A DNA stretch of 64,000 nt, taken from Ignavibacteria bacterium. GTDB lineage: Bacteria; Bacteroidota; Ignavibacteria; Kapaibacteriales; UBA4661. The notes under the pieces are model-generated. The model did not search any database and was not told the origin of the DNA. It worked only from the letters and a program-made list of their open reading frames with translations. Made by a program: the position numbers and the translations under genes. The stretch covers positions 1 to 64,000 of the forward strand of contig JACVZY010000004.1 in assembly GCA_014654705.1 (NCBI GenBank), in the 5' to 3' direction. Below, in pieces: positions 45,168 through 53,195 of this stretch (position 1 is its first letter; every line of letters begins with the position of its first letter).

Positions 45168-46544
45168 ATGGAATTTCTTACCATCGCGCTCAGTTTCGTT
45201 CTTGTGCTGGGCATTCTCGTTACTGTCCACGAGCTTGGACACTTCCTCGCAGCCCGCATGACGGGTATGTATGCGGAAACCTTTGCCGTCGGCATGGGCA
45301 ACCGCGTTGTGGGCTTCAATAAAGTTCACGGCGTAAAATTCGGTTCGCTCTCTGAAGAGCAGGAGCAGCAAGTCGTGGATGCAAAAGTCACGGATTACCG
45401 TATTGCCATGCTTCCCATCGGCGGCTATGTCAAGATTTCTGGGATGATCGACGAAAGCATGGACACGGAATTTCTTGCTTCCGAACCGCAGCCGTGGGAA
45501 TTCCGCTCCAAAAATGCGGCGCAAAAAATCTTCGTCATGGCGGCGGGCGTGATTATGAATATTCTGCTCGCAATTGCAATTTTCACCGGAATTGCCATGC
45601 TCGACGGTAAGTCCGTACTGGAAACGACAACAATTGCGCATGTAGAAAAAAATACCATTGCTGAGGCAATCGGCTTAAAAGCGGGCGACAAAGTGCTGAC
45701 CATCAACGGCGACAAACCAAAGTCGTGGACAGATATGACGCTGCTGCTCACGAAAAATGTTGGCGAAGACATCAATGTTATGGTCGAGCGCGGCGGTTCG
45801 CAGTTTCCGCTTCGCATACCTGCCAAAACATTGACCGATGCGCTTGCCGCACAGCAGCCAATTGGCTGGCTGCCTGCGGGAACAGCCGTGATGATAACCG
45901 GTGTGGAAAGCCTGAAGCCAGCAGGAAAGCTGGGCTTGATGTCGGGCGATACGGTTCTGACGCTGAACGGCTTGCCAATGTTCTCCGCTTCACAATTTGC
46001 CGAGCAAATCCGCGCAAATAAGGGCAAGGAAATTGCTCTTGAATGGAAGCGCACCGGCTCGCTCATGAGCGGTCGCCTCACGCCCGACGCTGACGGACGC
46101 ATCGGTGTTGCGCTGGCGGGCATTTTCACAGGTGAACTCAAAAAACAACAGTATGGCTTTTTTGAGTCTTTTGCTGTCGGCACACAAGAAATGGTCTCGA
46201 CAATTACAATGTATGTCAGCTCCATCGGGCAGATTTTCAAAGGCAAAGTCTCCGTGAAGCAGTCCGTGGGCGGTCCGATTCAAATTGCCAAAATGAGTAA
46301 GCAAGCCGCTGACCTCGGTGTTCTGGCGCTGCTACGCTGGATGGCGCTGCTTTCAATTATCCTTGCGGTGATGAACATTCTTCCTTTTCCGGCATTAGAC
46401 GGTGGACATATTCTTTTTATCCTCATCGAAGTTATTATTCGCCGCGAAATTCCCGTGAAAGTCAAACTCGGTGTTCAGCAAGCAGGCATCATCATTCTGC
46501 TCTGTTTCATGGTATTCGTCTTTTACAACGACCTCACACGATAA
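45168..46544 (+). CDS. rseP: RIP metalloprotease RseP (site-2 protease)
   Basis: A 458-residue intramembrane zinc protease. HELGH is at 21-25 in the first helix, and the third zinc ligand lies in NILPFPALDGGHILF. Two PDZ domains are visible (about IGLKAGDKVLTINGDKP and LGLMSGDTVLTLNGLPM), as in the E. coli-type enzyme. It cleaves membrane-bound anti-sigma factors. It may act on the anti-sigma-like protein at 25-26.5 kb; this is inference. The frame begins with TTG at 45159, but the ATG at 45168 is preferred. Confidence 0.95.
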   Translation: MEFLTIALSFVLVLGILVTVHELGHFLAARMTGMYAETFAVGMGNRVVGFNKVHGVKFGSLSEEQEQQVVDAKVTDYRIAMLPIGGYVKISGMIDESMDTEFLASEPQPWEFRSKNAAQKIFVMAAGVIMNILLAIAIFTGIAMLDGKSVLETTTIAHVEKNTIAEAIGLKAGDKVLTINGDKPKSWTDMTLLLTKNVGEDINVMVERGGSQFPLRIPAKTLTDALAAQQPIGWLPAGTAVMITGVESLKPAGKLGLMSGDTVLTLNGLPMFSASQFAEQIRANKGKEIALEWKRTGSLMSGRLTPDADGRIGVALAGIFTGELKKQQYGFFESFAVGTQEMVSTITMYVSSIGQIFKGKVSVKQSVGGPIQIAKMSKQAADLGVLALLRWMALLSIILAVMNILPFPALDGGHILFILIEVIIRREIPVKVKLGVQQAGIIILLCFMVFVFYNDLTR

Positions 46545-46565
46545 GCCACCACTGCATACAAATAC

Positions 46566-46898
46566 ATGGCTGACGATAAACGACCACAACAGCAACCTAC
46601 CCAAGCCTCTCCACGTCTGATGGAGCGGCGATGGGCGGTTTTAGGCGGACTGGCAGGAAGTGCGCTCGTGATAGTGATTTTCGTGAGTAACGTTCTACGA
46701 GTGGGGAAGCTGACTGAGGAAATGGATCGCATGAAAAAAGAGTATCAGCGCCTTGTGCATCAGAACGAACTTTTGCGCGGTGAAATCATTCGCCTTCAGT
46801 CACCAGAGCGCATTACGACTGTTGCCAAGACTCGCTTGGGATTAGTGCCGTCATCATCCGCACCGGTGCGTATTGCGCCCGCTCCCCAAAAGCCGTAA
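46566..46898 (+). CDS. FtsL-like division protein
   Basis: A 110-residue bitopic protein: short cytoplasmic N-terminus, one helix at about 27-45 (VLGGLAGSALVIVIFVSNVL), then a coiled coil (KLTEEMDRMKKEYQRLVHQNELLRGEII) and the SPERITTVAKTRLGL motif typical of FtsL. The layout matches FtsL/DivIC-type division proteins. It lies between rseP and rluD, not in a mur/fts cluster, so the exact paralogue is uncertain. Confidence 0.78.
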   Translation: MADDKRPQQQPTQASPRLMERRWAVLGGLAGSALVIVIFVSNVLRVGKLTEEMDRMKKEYQRLVHQNELLRGEIIRLQSPERITTVAKTRLGLVPSSSAPVRIAPAPQKP

Positions 46899-46925
46899 GA
46901 ACGAAAGAGAAGACTGACAACCACT

Positions 46926-48044
46926 ATGGAAACTGCCGTAGAACCTGAGTTCAATCCGAACTACCCGCCGTACATTGAGCGCGTTTTCACCTTTACCATT
47001 GCCCCAAAGCAAGCTCCTGTGCGCCTTGACGTGTATTTGACCGAGGCAATGCCGAACGCAACACGTTCTAAAGTGCAGGAAGCAATTGAAAACGGAGCGG
47101 TCTTGGTGAATGGTCTCGTCGCGACAAAAGGCAGCCGCAAGACGCAGCCCAACGACGTGATAGAGTGTCGGATGATGAAGCCACCGCCGCTTGAACTTGT
47201 ACCCGAAAATATCCCGCTTGATATTGCCTACGAAGACGATTCATTGCTGGTCATCAACAAGCCTGCCGGAATGGTGGTGCATCCGGGCTTCGGCAATCGC
47301 TACGGAACGCTTGTCAATGCGCTTCTCTGGCATTTCGGGCAGCGCGAGGCTATTCCGCTTCTGGAAACGGACGACGAAGGCGACGATGAAGATGAAAATA
47401 ACGAGGACGAAGAAATAACTGAAAGCGCGTTGTTGGCGAGCGATGCCGTGCGCCCGGGTATCGTTCATCGCTTGGATAAAGACACCTCAGGGATTCTTGT
47501 GGTGGCAAAGGATGTGGTCTCACACGCACGACTGGCAAAGCAATTTGCCGAGCGCACTGCCAAGCGGCAGTATTATGCGCTTGTTTGGGGTATTGTAAAG
47601 GATGACGCAGGAATTATCGAAGGAAATCTGGGACGTTCGCCACGCGACCGCAAGAAGATGGCGGTGTTGCAAAAAGGCGGGAAAGTTGCCATTACGGAAT
47701 ATACGGTGCTGGAGCGTTTTTCATCGTGTACGCTGCTTGCGCTCAAGCTCCGCACCGGACGGACACACCAAATCCGTGTTCACTGCGCTCACATCAAGCA
47801 TCCGCTTGTGGGCGATGACGAATACGGCGGCGGAAGCGTTTTTTACGCAGGGAATAGCGGGCAGTGGAAAGCGCTTGGCGAGCGATTACTGAAGCTCATC
47901 CCAAGGCAAGCACTTCACGCGAAAACGCTTGGTTTTAAGCACCCTGCGGGCAATCATTGGTTAGAATTTGATTCAGAGTTGCCGGAAGATTTTGCCTCAG
48001 CAATCGAAGAAGCGCGGCGCGAGGTGGCAGTGCGTGTTCCGTAG
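46926..48044 (+). CDS. rluD: Pseudouridine synthase, RluD family
   Basis: A 372-residue enzyme that isomerises uridines in 23S rRNA helix 69. An N-terminal S4-like domain (RLDVYLTEAMPNATRSKVQEAI...VLVNG) precedes the catalytic domain. The catalytic motif HRLDKDTSG has its Asp at about 184, and RTHQIRVHCAHIKHPLVGDDEYGG completes the active site. Between the two a highly acidic insertion (about 147-163) breaks the usual linker. It is co-directional with the FtsL-like gene (27 bp). Confidence 0.93.
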   Translation: METAVEPEFNPNYPPYIERVFTFTIAPKQAPVRLDVYLTEAMPNATRSKVQEAIENGAVLVNGLVATKGSRKTQPNDVIECRMMKPPPLELVPENIPLDIAYEDDSLLVINKPAGMVVHPGFGNRYGTLVNALLWHFGQREAIPLLETDDEGDDEDENNEDEEITESALLASDAVRPGIVHRLDKDTSGILVVAKDVVSHARLAKQFAERTAKRQYYALVWGIVKDDAGIIEGNLGRSPRDRKKMAVLQKGGKVAITEYTVLERFSSCTLLALKLRTGRTHQIRVHCAHIKHPLVGDDEYGGGSVFYAGNSGQWKALGERLLKLIPRQALHAKTLGFKHPAGNHWLEFDSELPEDFASAIEEARREVAVRVP

Positions 48045-48055
48045 GCTTTCGGTTT

Positions 48056-49192
48056 TTACACAAATTTTTCGCCACTCTGTTCGCGGAGTGCTGTTACGAC
48101 CTTGCGAACGTCCTGTACACGGTCTTTGGGACAAACCAAGATGCCGTCTTTGGTGGCAACGATGACGAGATTTTCAATACCAATCGCTGCCACTGAAAGC
48201 ACATCGTCGCCAACACTATTCATCACAATACAGTTTTTGCTGTCAAGCAGCAGCGAGCCGCCAACGTTGATATTTCCTGCACTGTCAGGTTCATATACGC
48301 GCTCCAATGCATCCCACGAGCCAACATCATCCCAGCCAAAATCTACGCACACTACTGCCACGTGGTGCGCCCGCTCCATTAGTCCGTAGTCAATCGAAAT
48401 ATCCGGCATTGCCTTGAAAATGGATGCAGTGCCGTCGGGCGCGCCGATAGGCGTTTCTGTGGTTTTCCCTTCCAGTGCCGTGCGCAGTGTTTTGATTTTG
48501 AGACCAACGTCCGGCAAATGGCGTTCTAAGCCGCTTACAATCGTGTCCAAGCGCCAGAAAAACATTCCGCTATTCCAAAAAAAGCGCCCTTGACGCAAAA
48601 ACTCTTGCGCCGTTTCCAAACTCGGCTTTTCGTGAAAACTTTCTACGGGAAGAGCTTGTAAGCCATGTGCCGTGGTGTTCGCTTCGTGCGTCACCGCTGC
48701 AATTTCAATATAGCCGTAACCCGTTGCTGGACGGGCAGGATGGACACCGAAAGTAACGATATTACCTGTTGTTTCGGCGTGATTGAGTGCGGCATCAACG
48801 GCAGCGCAGAAAAGCTCGGTGTTCTCAATATAATGGTCGGCGGTGAGCACGGCAATTGAGATTTCGTCCGACTTCAGCGCCGGATAGCGCTCGGCTATAT
48901 AGGCTGCCCCAAGTGCAATGCAGGGCGCAGTATTGCGTTTCATCGGCTCGGCGATGATATTCTCCGGCGGCAAAAGCGGCAGATGCTCCCGCATGATGGG
49001 TTGCAATGCTTCACTTGTAATCACAAAAATATGCTGCGGCGCAATAAGCGGCGAAATGCGCTCTATTGCTTCGTCGAGCATCGTTTTGTCGGGCGAGACA
49101 AGTTTGAGCAGCTGTTTGGGCTTGGTGCGGCGCGAAAGGGGCCAGAAGCGTTCGCCGGAGCCACCTGCCATGATGAGAACTGTACGTTGCAT
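48056..49192 (-). CDS. manC: Mannose-1-phosphate guanylyltransferase
   Basis: A 378-residue enzyme producing GDP-mannose for polysaccharides and glycoconjugates. The nucleotide-binding loop AGGSGERFWPLSR is near the N-terminus. The metal and sugar region (LTADHYI, SFHEKPS, FFWNSGMFFW) and the C-terminal DFGWDDVGSWDALE are conserved. It has no PMI domain at the C-terminus, so it is the short form. The ATG at 49192 was chosen. It is convergent with rluD. Confidence 0.94.
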   Translation of the reverse strand: MQRTVLIMAGGSGERFWPLSRRTKPKQLLKLVSPDKTMLDEAIERISPLIAPQHIFVITSEALQPIMREHLPLLPPENIIAEPMKRNTAPCIALGAAYIAERYPALKSDEISIAVLTADHYIENTELFCAAVDAALNHAETTGNIVTFGVHPARPATGYGYIEIAAVTHEANTTAHGLQALPVESFHEKPSLETAQEFLRQGRFFWNSGMFFWRLDTIVSGLERHLPDVGLKIKTLRTALEGKTTETPIGAPDGTASIFKAMPDISIDYGLMERAHHVAVVCVDFGWDDVGSWDALERVYEPDSAGNINVGGSLLLDSKNCIVMNSVGDDVLSVAAIGIENLVIVATKDGILVCPKDRVQDVRKVVTALREQSGEKFV

Positions 49193-49456
49193 GATAATGG
49201 TAAAAATGAAAATGCGTGTCAAAAACGATTCGTAACCGTTCAGGTCTTTAATACGAAGCGACGAATATGGTTGGGTGGCGGAACGCAGATAACATGACGC
49301 AGATTACAAGATTTTTAGGATAAAGCGGATTTTCAGAAAAGGAACGTCATTCAATAAAATTACAGTACCGAATATCCTGAAAATTCTGCTCATCCTGGAA
49401 TCTGCGTTCCACAGTTACATAATGGTCAATTTTTCGCTGACCGACTACAACAATTC
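49193..49456. other. Intergenic region with inverted-repeat element
   Basis: 264 bp between manC and the MBL-fold gene, both minus. It contains the element at 49280-49410 described separately. No ORF is supported. Confidence 0.5.
49280..49410. repeat. Inverted-repeat element
   Basis: 131 bp bounded by GGAACGCAGAT (49280-49290) and ATCTGCGTTCC (49400-49410). The inner arms are also related (an ACGCAGAT/GCAGA-AGGAT pattern in the left half, AGGATGAGCAGA in reverse on the right). It looks like a degenerate non-autonomous dispersed repeat. Only one copy is in this window. Confidence 0.55.
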
Positions 49457-50548
49457 CTAGAAATCAATCCAATCGCCCAAGTCTAGCGCTCGAAAGGCTG
49501 CTGGCTCGATAGAGGCTTGCACGAGAGATTTGTGGAGTTCTTCAATTGGCTCCATTTCGCCATCATCGGCAAGGGGAAATGTGCCGAAGTGCATACCGAT
49601 ACTAAGGTGCGAACGTGTGTCTTGATGCACCTTCACGGCTTCTTCCGGCGAAATATGCACCGGTGACATGAACCATTGCGGGCGGAATGCTCCAATCGGT
49701 ATCATGGCGCATTTGATATTGGAAAATTTCTCGCCAATACGCTTAAAATGGCTGCCATAGCCGGAGTCTCCTGCGAAATAGATTTCATCACCCATCTGAG
49801 CACTTTGCACCACAAAACCGCACCAAAGCGATTTGTTGCGGTCGCTCACGCCCCGCCCCGAAAAATGTTGTGCCGGAACCGAGTGGATGTGCAGCGTTCT
49901 TCCGTTGTGCGAGAACGGCGTTTCATTCCACCAGTCCAGCTCAATAATATTGCCGATTCCTTGATTTTCCAGATACGCTTTTACGCCGAGCGGCACGACT
50001 ATCGTAGGCGTGAAGCGCTCTGCGAGGCGTTTCATTGTGCCGATGTCGAGGTGGTCGTAGTGATTGTGCGACAGCAAAATGAGGTCAATCTGCGGCAACT
50101 TTTCAAACGGTACTCCGGCGGGGCGTACCCGCTTCGGACCAACGAGGTCGAACACGCCAGCAACATCTGCCCACACGGGGTCGGTGATGATGTTGATACC
50201 TTCGGTTTGAATAAGCATCGTGGCGTGATTGACGAAGGTGATGCGCGAGGCTTCAATTCGCGCCTCCGGCGTTGTTTGACGAACGGTCGATGCGTCGCGT
50301 GTGGGCAACCATGCGCCCGGATTACGGTTTGTCACCCAGCGCAGCAGGTCGCTAAATTTCCCCGACGGGGGCGCACCAGGCGTAAAAAAGGTTTCGCCGT
50401 TGAAGTGGTCGCTCACAGCACCTTTGTACGGCGGTGTGGCGATAACAAAGCGTTCAAATAAAAATGAAGTTAGTATCACAAGAAATAAGCCTCCGGCAAT
50501 CCAAAATATCATGGGGGTCATAAAAAAGTTTGGTGATTTTTTCTCCAT
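49457..50548 (-). CDS. Metallo-beta-lactamase-fold hydrolase (UlaG/NAPE-PLD-like)
   Basis: A 363-residue MBL-fold protein with an N-terminal membrane anchor (about 10-30, MIFWIAGGLFLVILTSFLF). The metal site is LLSHNHYDHLD (HxHxDH), followed by YFAGDSGYG and SIGMHFGTFPLADDGEM. Such proteins include NAPE-phospholipase-D-like lipid hydrolases and UlaG-type lactonases. The stop codon of the SDR gene overlaps its start (TAATG), so the two are translationally coupled. Confidence 0.9.
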   Translation of the reverse strand: MEKKSPNFFMTPMIFWIAGGLFLVILTSFLFERFVIATPPYKGAVSDHFNGETFFTPGAPPSGKFSDLLRWVTNRNPGAWLPTRDASTVRQTTPEARIEASRITFVNHATMLIQTEGINIITDPVWADVAGVFDLVGPKRVRPAGVPFEKLPQIDLILLSHNHYDHLDIGTMKRLAERFTPTIVVPLGVKAYLENQGIGNIIELDWWNETPFSHNGRTLHIHSVPAQHFSGRGVSDRNKSLWCGFVVQSAQMGDEIYFAGDSGYGSHFKRIGEKFSNIKCAMIPIGAFRPQWFMSPVHISPEEAVKVHQDTRSHLSIGMHFGTFPLADDGEMEPIEELHKSLVQASIEPAAFRALDLGDWIDF

Positions 50549-51312
50549 TACATTGCCGACATACCACCGTCAACGATCATGCCTTGTCCATAGACATAGC
50601 CGGCATCTTCGGAGGCGAGGAATAGAATTGCTTTGGCAATATCGTCAGGCTGCCCCACGCGCTTAGCAGGAATAGCGGCGTAATATCTGTCCATGATTTG
50701 TTGGTCTTTTTCGTTGCGAGCGGCTGTCATGGGCGTATCAATAAAGCCCGGACAAATAGCATTGATGCGGATTCCTGAACGTGCATACTCAAGTGCTGCG
50801 GCTCTGGTCATGCCCATTACGCCGTGCTTCGCGGTCACGTAGGCAAGGTGAAATTGCATCCCAAAATGACCTAGAAACGAAGCGGTGTTCACGATAACAC
50901 CTCCGGCTTTGCTCTCACGCATTGCCTGAATTTGGTACTTCATGCAAAGAAAAACACCCGTGAGATTCACGTCAATTACGCGGCGAAAGGTCGCTTCGTC
51001 GTAATCATGCGTGGCTTTGTCGCGCGAACCTTCAATTCCGGCGTTGTTAATGCCGATATGCAGTCCACCAAACTCAGCAACGGTACGCTGCACAGCCGAT
51101 TCAACTTCCGACGCCGATGCCACATTGGTCTTAATGAACAGTGCTGTTCCGCCTGCATCGGTGATGAGCTTCACCGTTTCCTGCGCTTGCGCCTCGGCTA
51201 CGTCGCAAACCGCTACTCGTGCGCCTTCGTGGGCAAAAGCAAGCGCGGTTGCCCGCCCGATGCCGGTCGCGCCTCCGGTCAGAAAAACAACTTTGTTGTC
51301 AAATCGAGCCAT
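50548..51312 (-). CDS. Short-chain dehydrogenase/reductase
   Basis: A 254-residue classical SDR. The cofactor loop TGGATGIGRA is at about 10-19, NNAGIEG is conserved, and the catalytic Tyr-Lys pair lies in AYVTAKHGVMG, preceded by Ser in NTASFLGHF. The end YVYGQGMIVDGGMS is typical of the glucose-1-dehydrogenase-like group. The substrate is unknown. It is 35 bp after aat and is coupled to the MBL-fold gene downstream. Confidence 0.92.
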   Translation of the reverse strand: MARFDNKVVFLTGGATGIGRATALAFAHEGARVAVCDVAEAQAQETVKLITDAGGTALFIKTNVASASEVESAVQRTVAEFGGLHIGINNAGIEGSRDKATHDYDEATFRRVIDVNLTGVFLCMKYQIQAMRESKAGGVIVNTASFLGHFGMQFHLAYVTAKHGVMGMTRAAALEYARSGIRINAICPGFIDTPMTAARNEKDQQIMDRYYAAIPAKRVGQPDDIAKAILFLASEDAGYVYGQGMIVDGGMSAM

Positions 51313-51347
51313 AATGAAAATCCTTAAAAACGGTGAACCACAATGAT

Positions 51348-51923
51348 TTAGATAAACGTACACGGTAAACGAGTAGCTACTGCCAAACGGCTCAAGTACT
51401 CGTTTCTGGGTATTTCAATTCCACCGAAACTTGCAATGTGAGCATTCAAATACTGCGAATCCAGCAAAATGAAGCCCTGATGGCGCAAATGCTCCACAAG
51501 ATGCACAAATGCGACCTTCGAGCTATCGGACATCTGCGCAAACATGGACTCGCCAAAGAATGCGCCACCAAGCGAAACGCCGTACAAGCCCCCAACAAGG
51601 CGGTCTTCATACCACGCTTCGACCGAATGTGCGAAGCCTAGTTCGTGTAATCGCGTGTAGGCATCAATAATTTCATCAGAAATCCACGTTTCTTCGCGTT
51701 CGGCGCAGTTGATAACGACTTCTTGGAAAGCAGTATCAATGCGAGTTTCGTATATGCCCTTTGCAACGGTCTTGCGCAGCGACCGCGAAATATGAACGTG
51801 GTCAAGCGGTATAATGGCGCGCGGGTCGGGTGAGTGCCAGTACATCTCGCCGTCCGGCTCTGCCATGGGAAAATACCCTTGTTGGTACGCCATAATCAGC
51901 AGTTCCGGTGTGAGAATGTTCAT
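51348..51923 (-). CDS. aat: Leucyl/phenylalanyl-tRNA-protein transferase
   Basis: A 191-residue protein that adds Leu or Phe to N-terminal Arg/Lys of proteins for degradation by ClpS-ClpAP. The family start LIMAYQQGYFPMAEPDGEMYWHSPDPR and the conserved GLYGVSLGGAFFGESMF are intact, as is LLDSQYLNAHIASFGGIEI. The frame is open far upstream (to 52247) into the pfkA region, but the ATG at 51923 fits the family length. Confidence 0.95.
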   Translation of the reverse strand: MNILTPELLIMAYQQGYFPMAEPDGEMYWHSPDPRAIIPLDHVHISRSLRKTVAKGIYETRIDTAFQEVVINCAEREETWISDEIIDAYTRLHELGFAHSVEAWYEDRLVGGLYGVSLGGAFFGESMFAQMSDSSKVAFVHLVEHLRHQGFILLDSQYLNAHIASFGGIEIPRNEYLSRLAVATRLPCTFI

Positions 51924-51972
51924 AATCGTTGCAAGGAAAGTGTATCCTTTATTCGTAGTACCGTAGTGCCGA

Positions 51973-52977
51973 TTACCGTAGTGCGAGCGCAAAATCAATA
52001 AACTCTTGCGGAATCGAATCATAGCTTGCTTCGTCGGCAGCAGCTTCTTCCAGTGGCATTGGCGCGGGCGAGTGTCCGGTGTAATATGCAGTGTAGAAGC
52101 CGCTTTCACAGCCGTTGAACGCATCCTGCACCATGCGATAGCCAATCCAGCTCGCACGGAGAATGTCCGTGACAGAAGTCTTGCCACCACGCTGGAAATA
52201 CCCCATGTCCACAGACCGCACCTCGCGCTTGATGCCGCGATGCGCAAAGATACTTTCGAGTGTCGTGCGGATTTCGTCCAGCGATTTCGGATAGGATTCG
52301 CTCACAATAATACGTGTATCCTTGTCGCGCTCGGCAATAACCGTCGCTACGTGTTCGTAATCCACGTCTTCATTCGGCATAATGACATATTCCGCACCGG
52401 AAGCAATGCCCGAATACAGTGCCAAGTATGCAGATTTACGACCCATTGAGCGCACCAGATACAAGCGCCGATGCGAGCTTGCTGTGTCGCGTATCCACTC
52501 CAGCATTTCCAGACTTTTGTCTAAAGCGCTGTAAAAGCCAATGGACGAGCCTGTGGTGTTGCATACATCGTTGTCAATGGAGCCGGGCGAGACGAGGAAT
52601 TTAGTACGCAGCCCCTCGCGGCGAGCGATGGTATTGAGCGCATTGGAGGCTTTCAAGCTGCCGTTACCACCGCAGACAAAAAGGTAGTTAAAGCCGTTGT
52701 CATGCAAGTTTCGCGCTAAGGTCTCTTGCAAATCCATATCGGTCGCCAATTCCGGGACGCGCGTGGTGCCGAGAATTGTGCCACCGCGACTGGTTAAGCC
52801 GGCAACATCAAGTTTATTCAGGCGGCTGAAATTATTATCCAGCAATCCTTTCCAACCGTCCACTACGCCCCAGACAGAAGTTTGCGGGCGAGCATTCAGC
52901 GTTGTACGCACAACAGCACGTATGAATGCGTTCATGCCGGGACAATCGCCACCGCCGGTGAGTATGCCAAATTTCAT
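51973..52977 (-). CDS. pfkA: 6-phosphofructokinase family protein
   Basis: A 334-residue PFK family enzyme that phosphorylates fructose 6-phosphate in glycolysis. GILTGGGDCPGMNAFIRA starts the ATP-binding region. SPGSIDND keeps the catalytic Asp pair and MGRKSAYLAL matches the substrate region. Two points are unusual. The motif usually written GGDGS reads GGNGS, changing the metal-binding Asp to Asn. The active-site Gly before SIDND is kept, which argues for ATP over PPi use. It is upstream of aat (49 bp). Confidence 0.88.
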   Translation of the reverse strand: MKFGILTGGGDCPGMNAFIRAVVRTTLNARPQTSVWGVVDGWKGLLDNNFSRLNKLDVAGLTSRGGTILGTTRVPELATDMDLQETLARNLHDNGFNYLFVCGGNGSLKASNALNTIARREGLRTKFLVSPGSIDNDVCNTTGSSIGFYSALDKSLEMLEWIRDTASSHRRLYLVRSMGRKSAYLALYSGIASGAEYVIMPNEDVDYEHVATVIAERDKDTRIIVSESYPKSLDEIRTTLESIFAHRGIKREVRSVDMGYFQRGGKTSVTDILRASWIGYRMVQDAFNGCESGFYTAYYTGHSPAPMPLEEAAADEASYDSIPQEFIDFALALR

Positions 52978-53195
52978 AAAAGCATGGATAAGTGAAAAAA
53001 TTCGTTTTGGTTCTTATTTTCTCTATTTGTTTTCTCAAGGCTCAAAGATATTCTTTTCATGGCTTTTTTGCCAATTTTTCTTTTGTGCCGCTTCCATCAT
53101 CGGGCGCAACTTGGAGAGCGCGTAGTTTTTTGATAAATTGGCAAACTATTTTCTTCGTCAGCCACAAACTAATTCTTCAATCGTCCCTTCACCGC

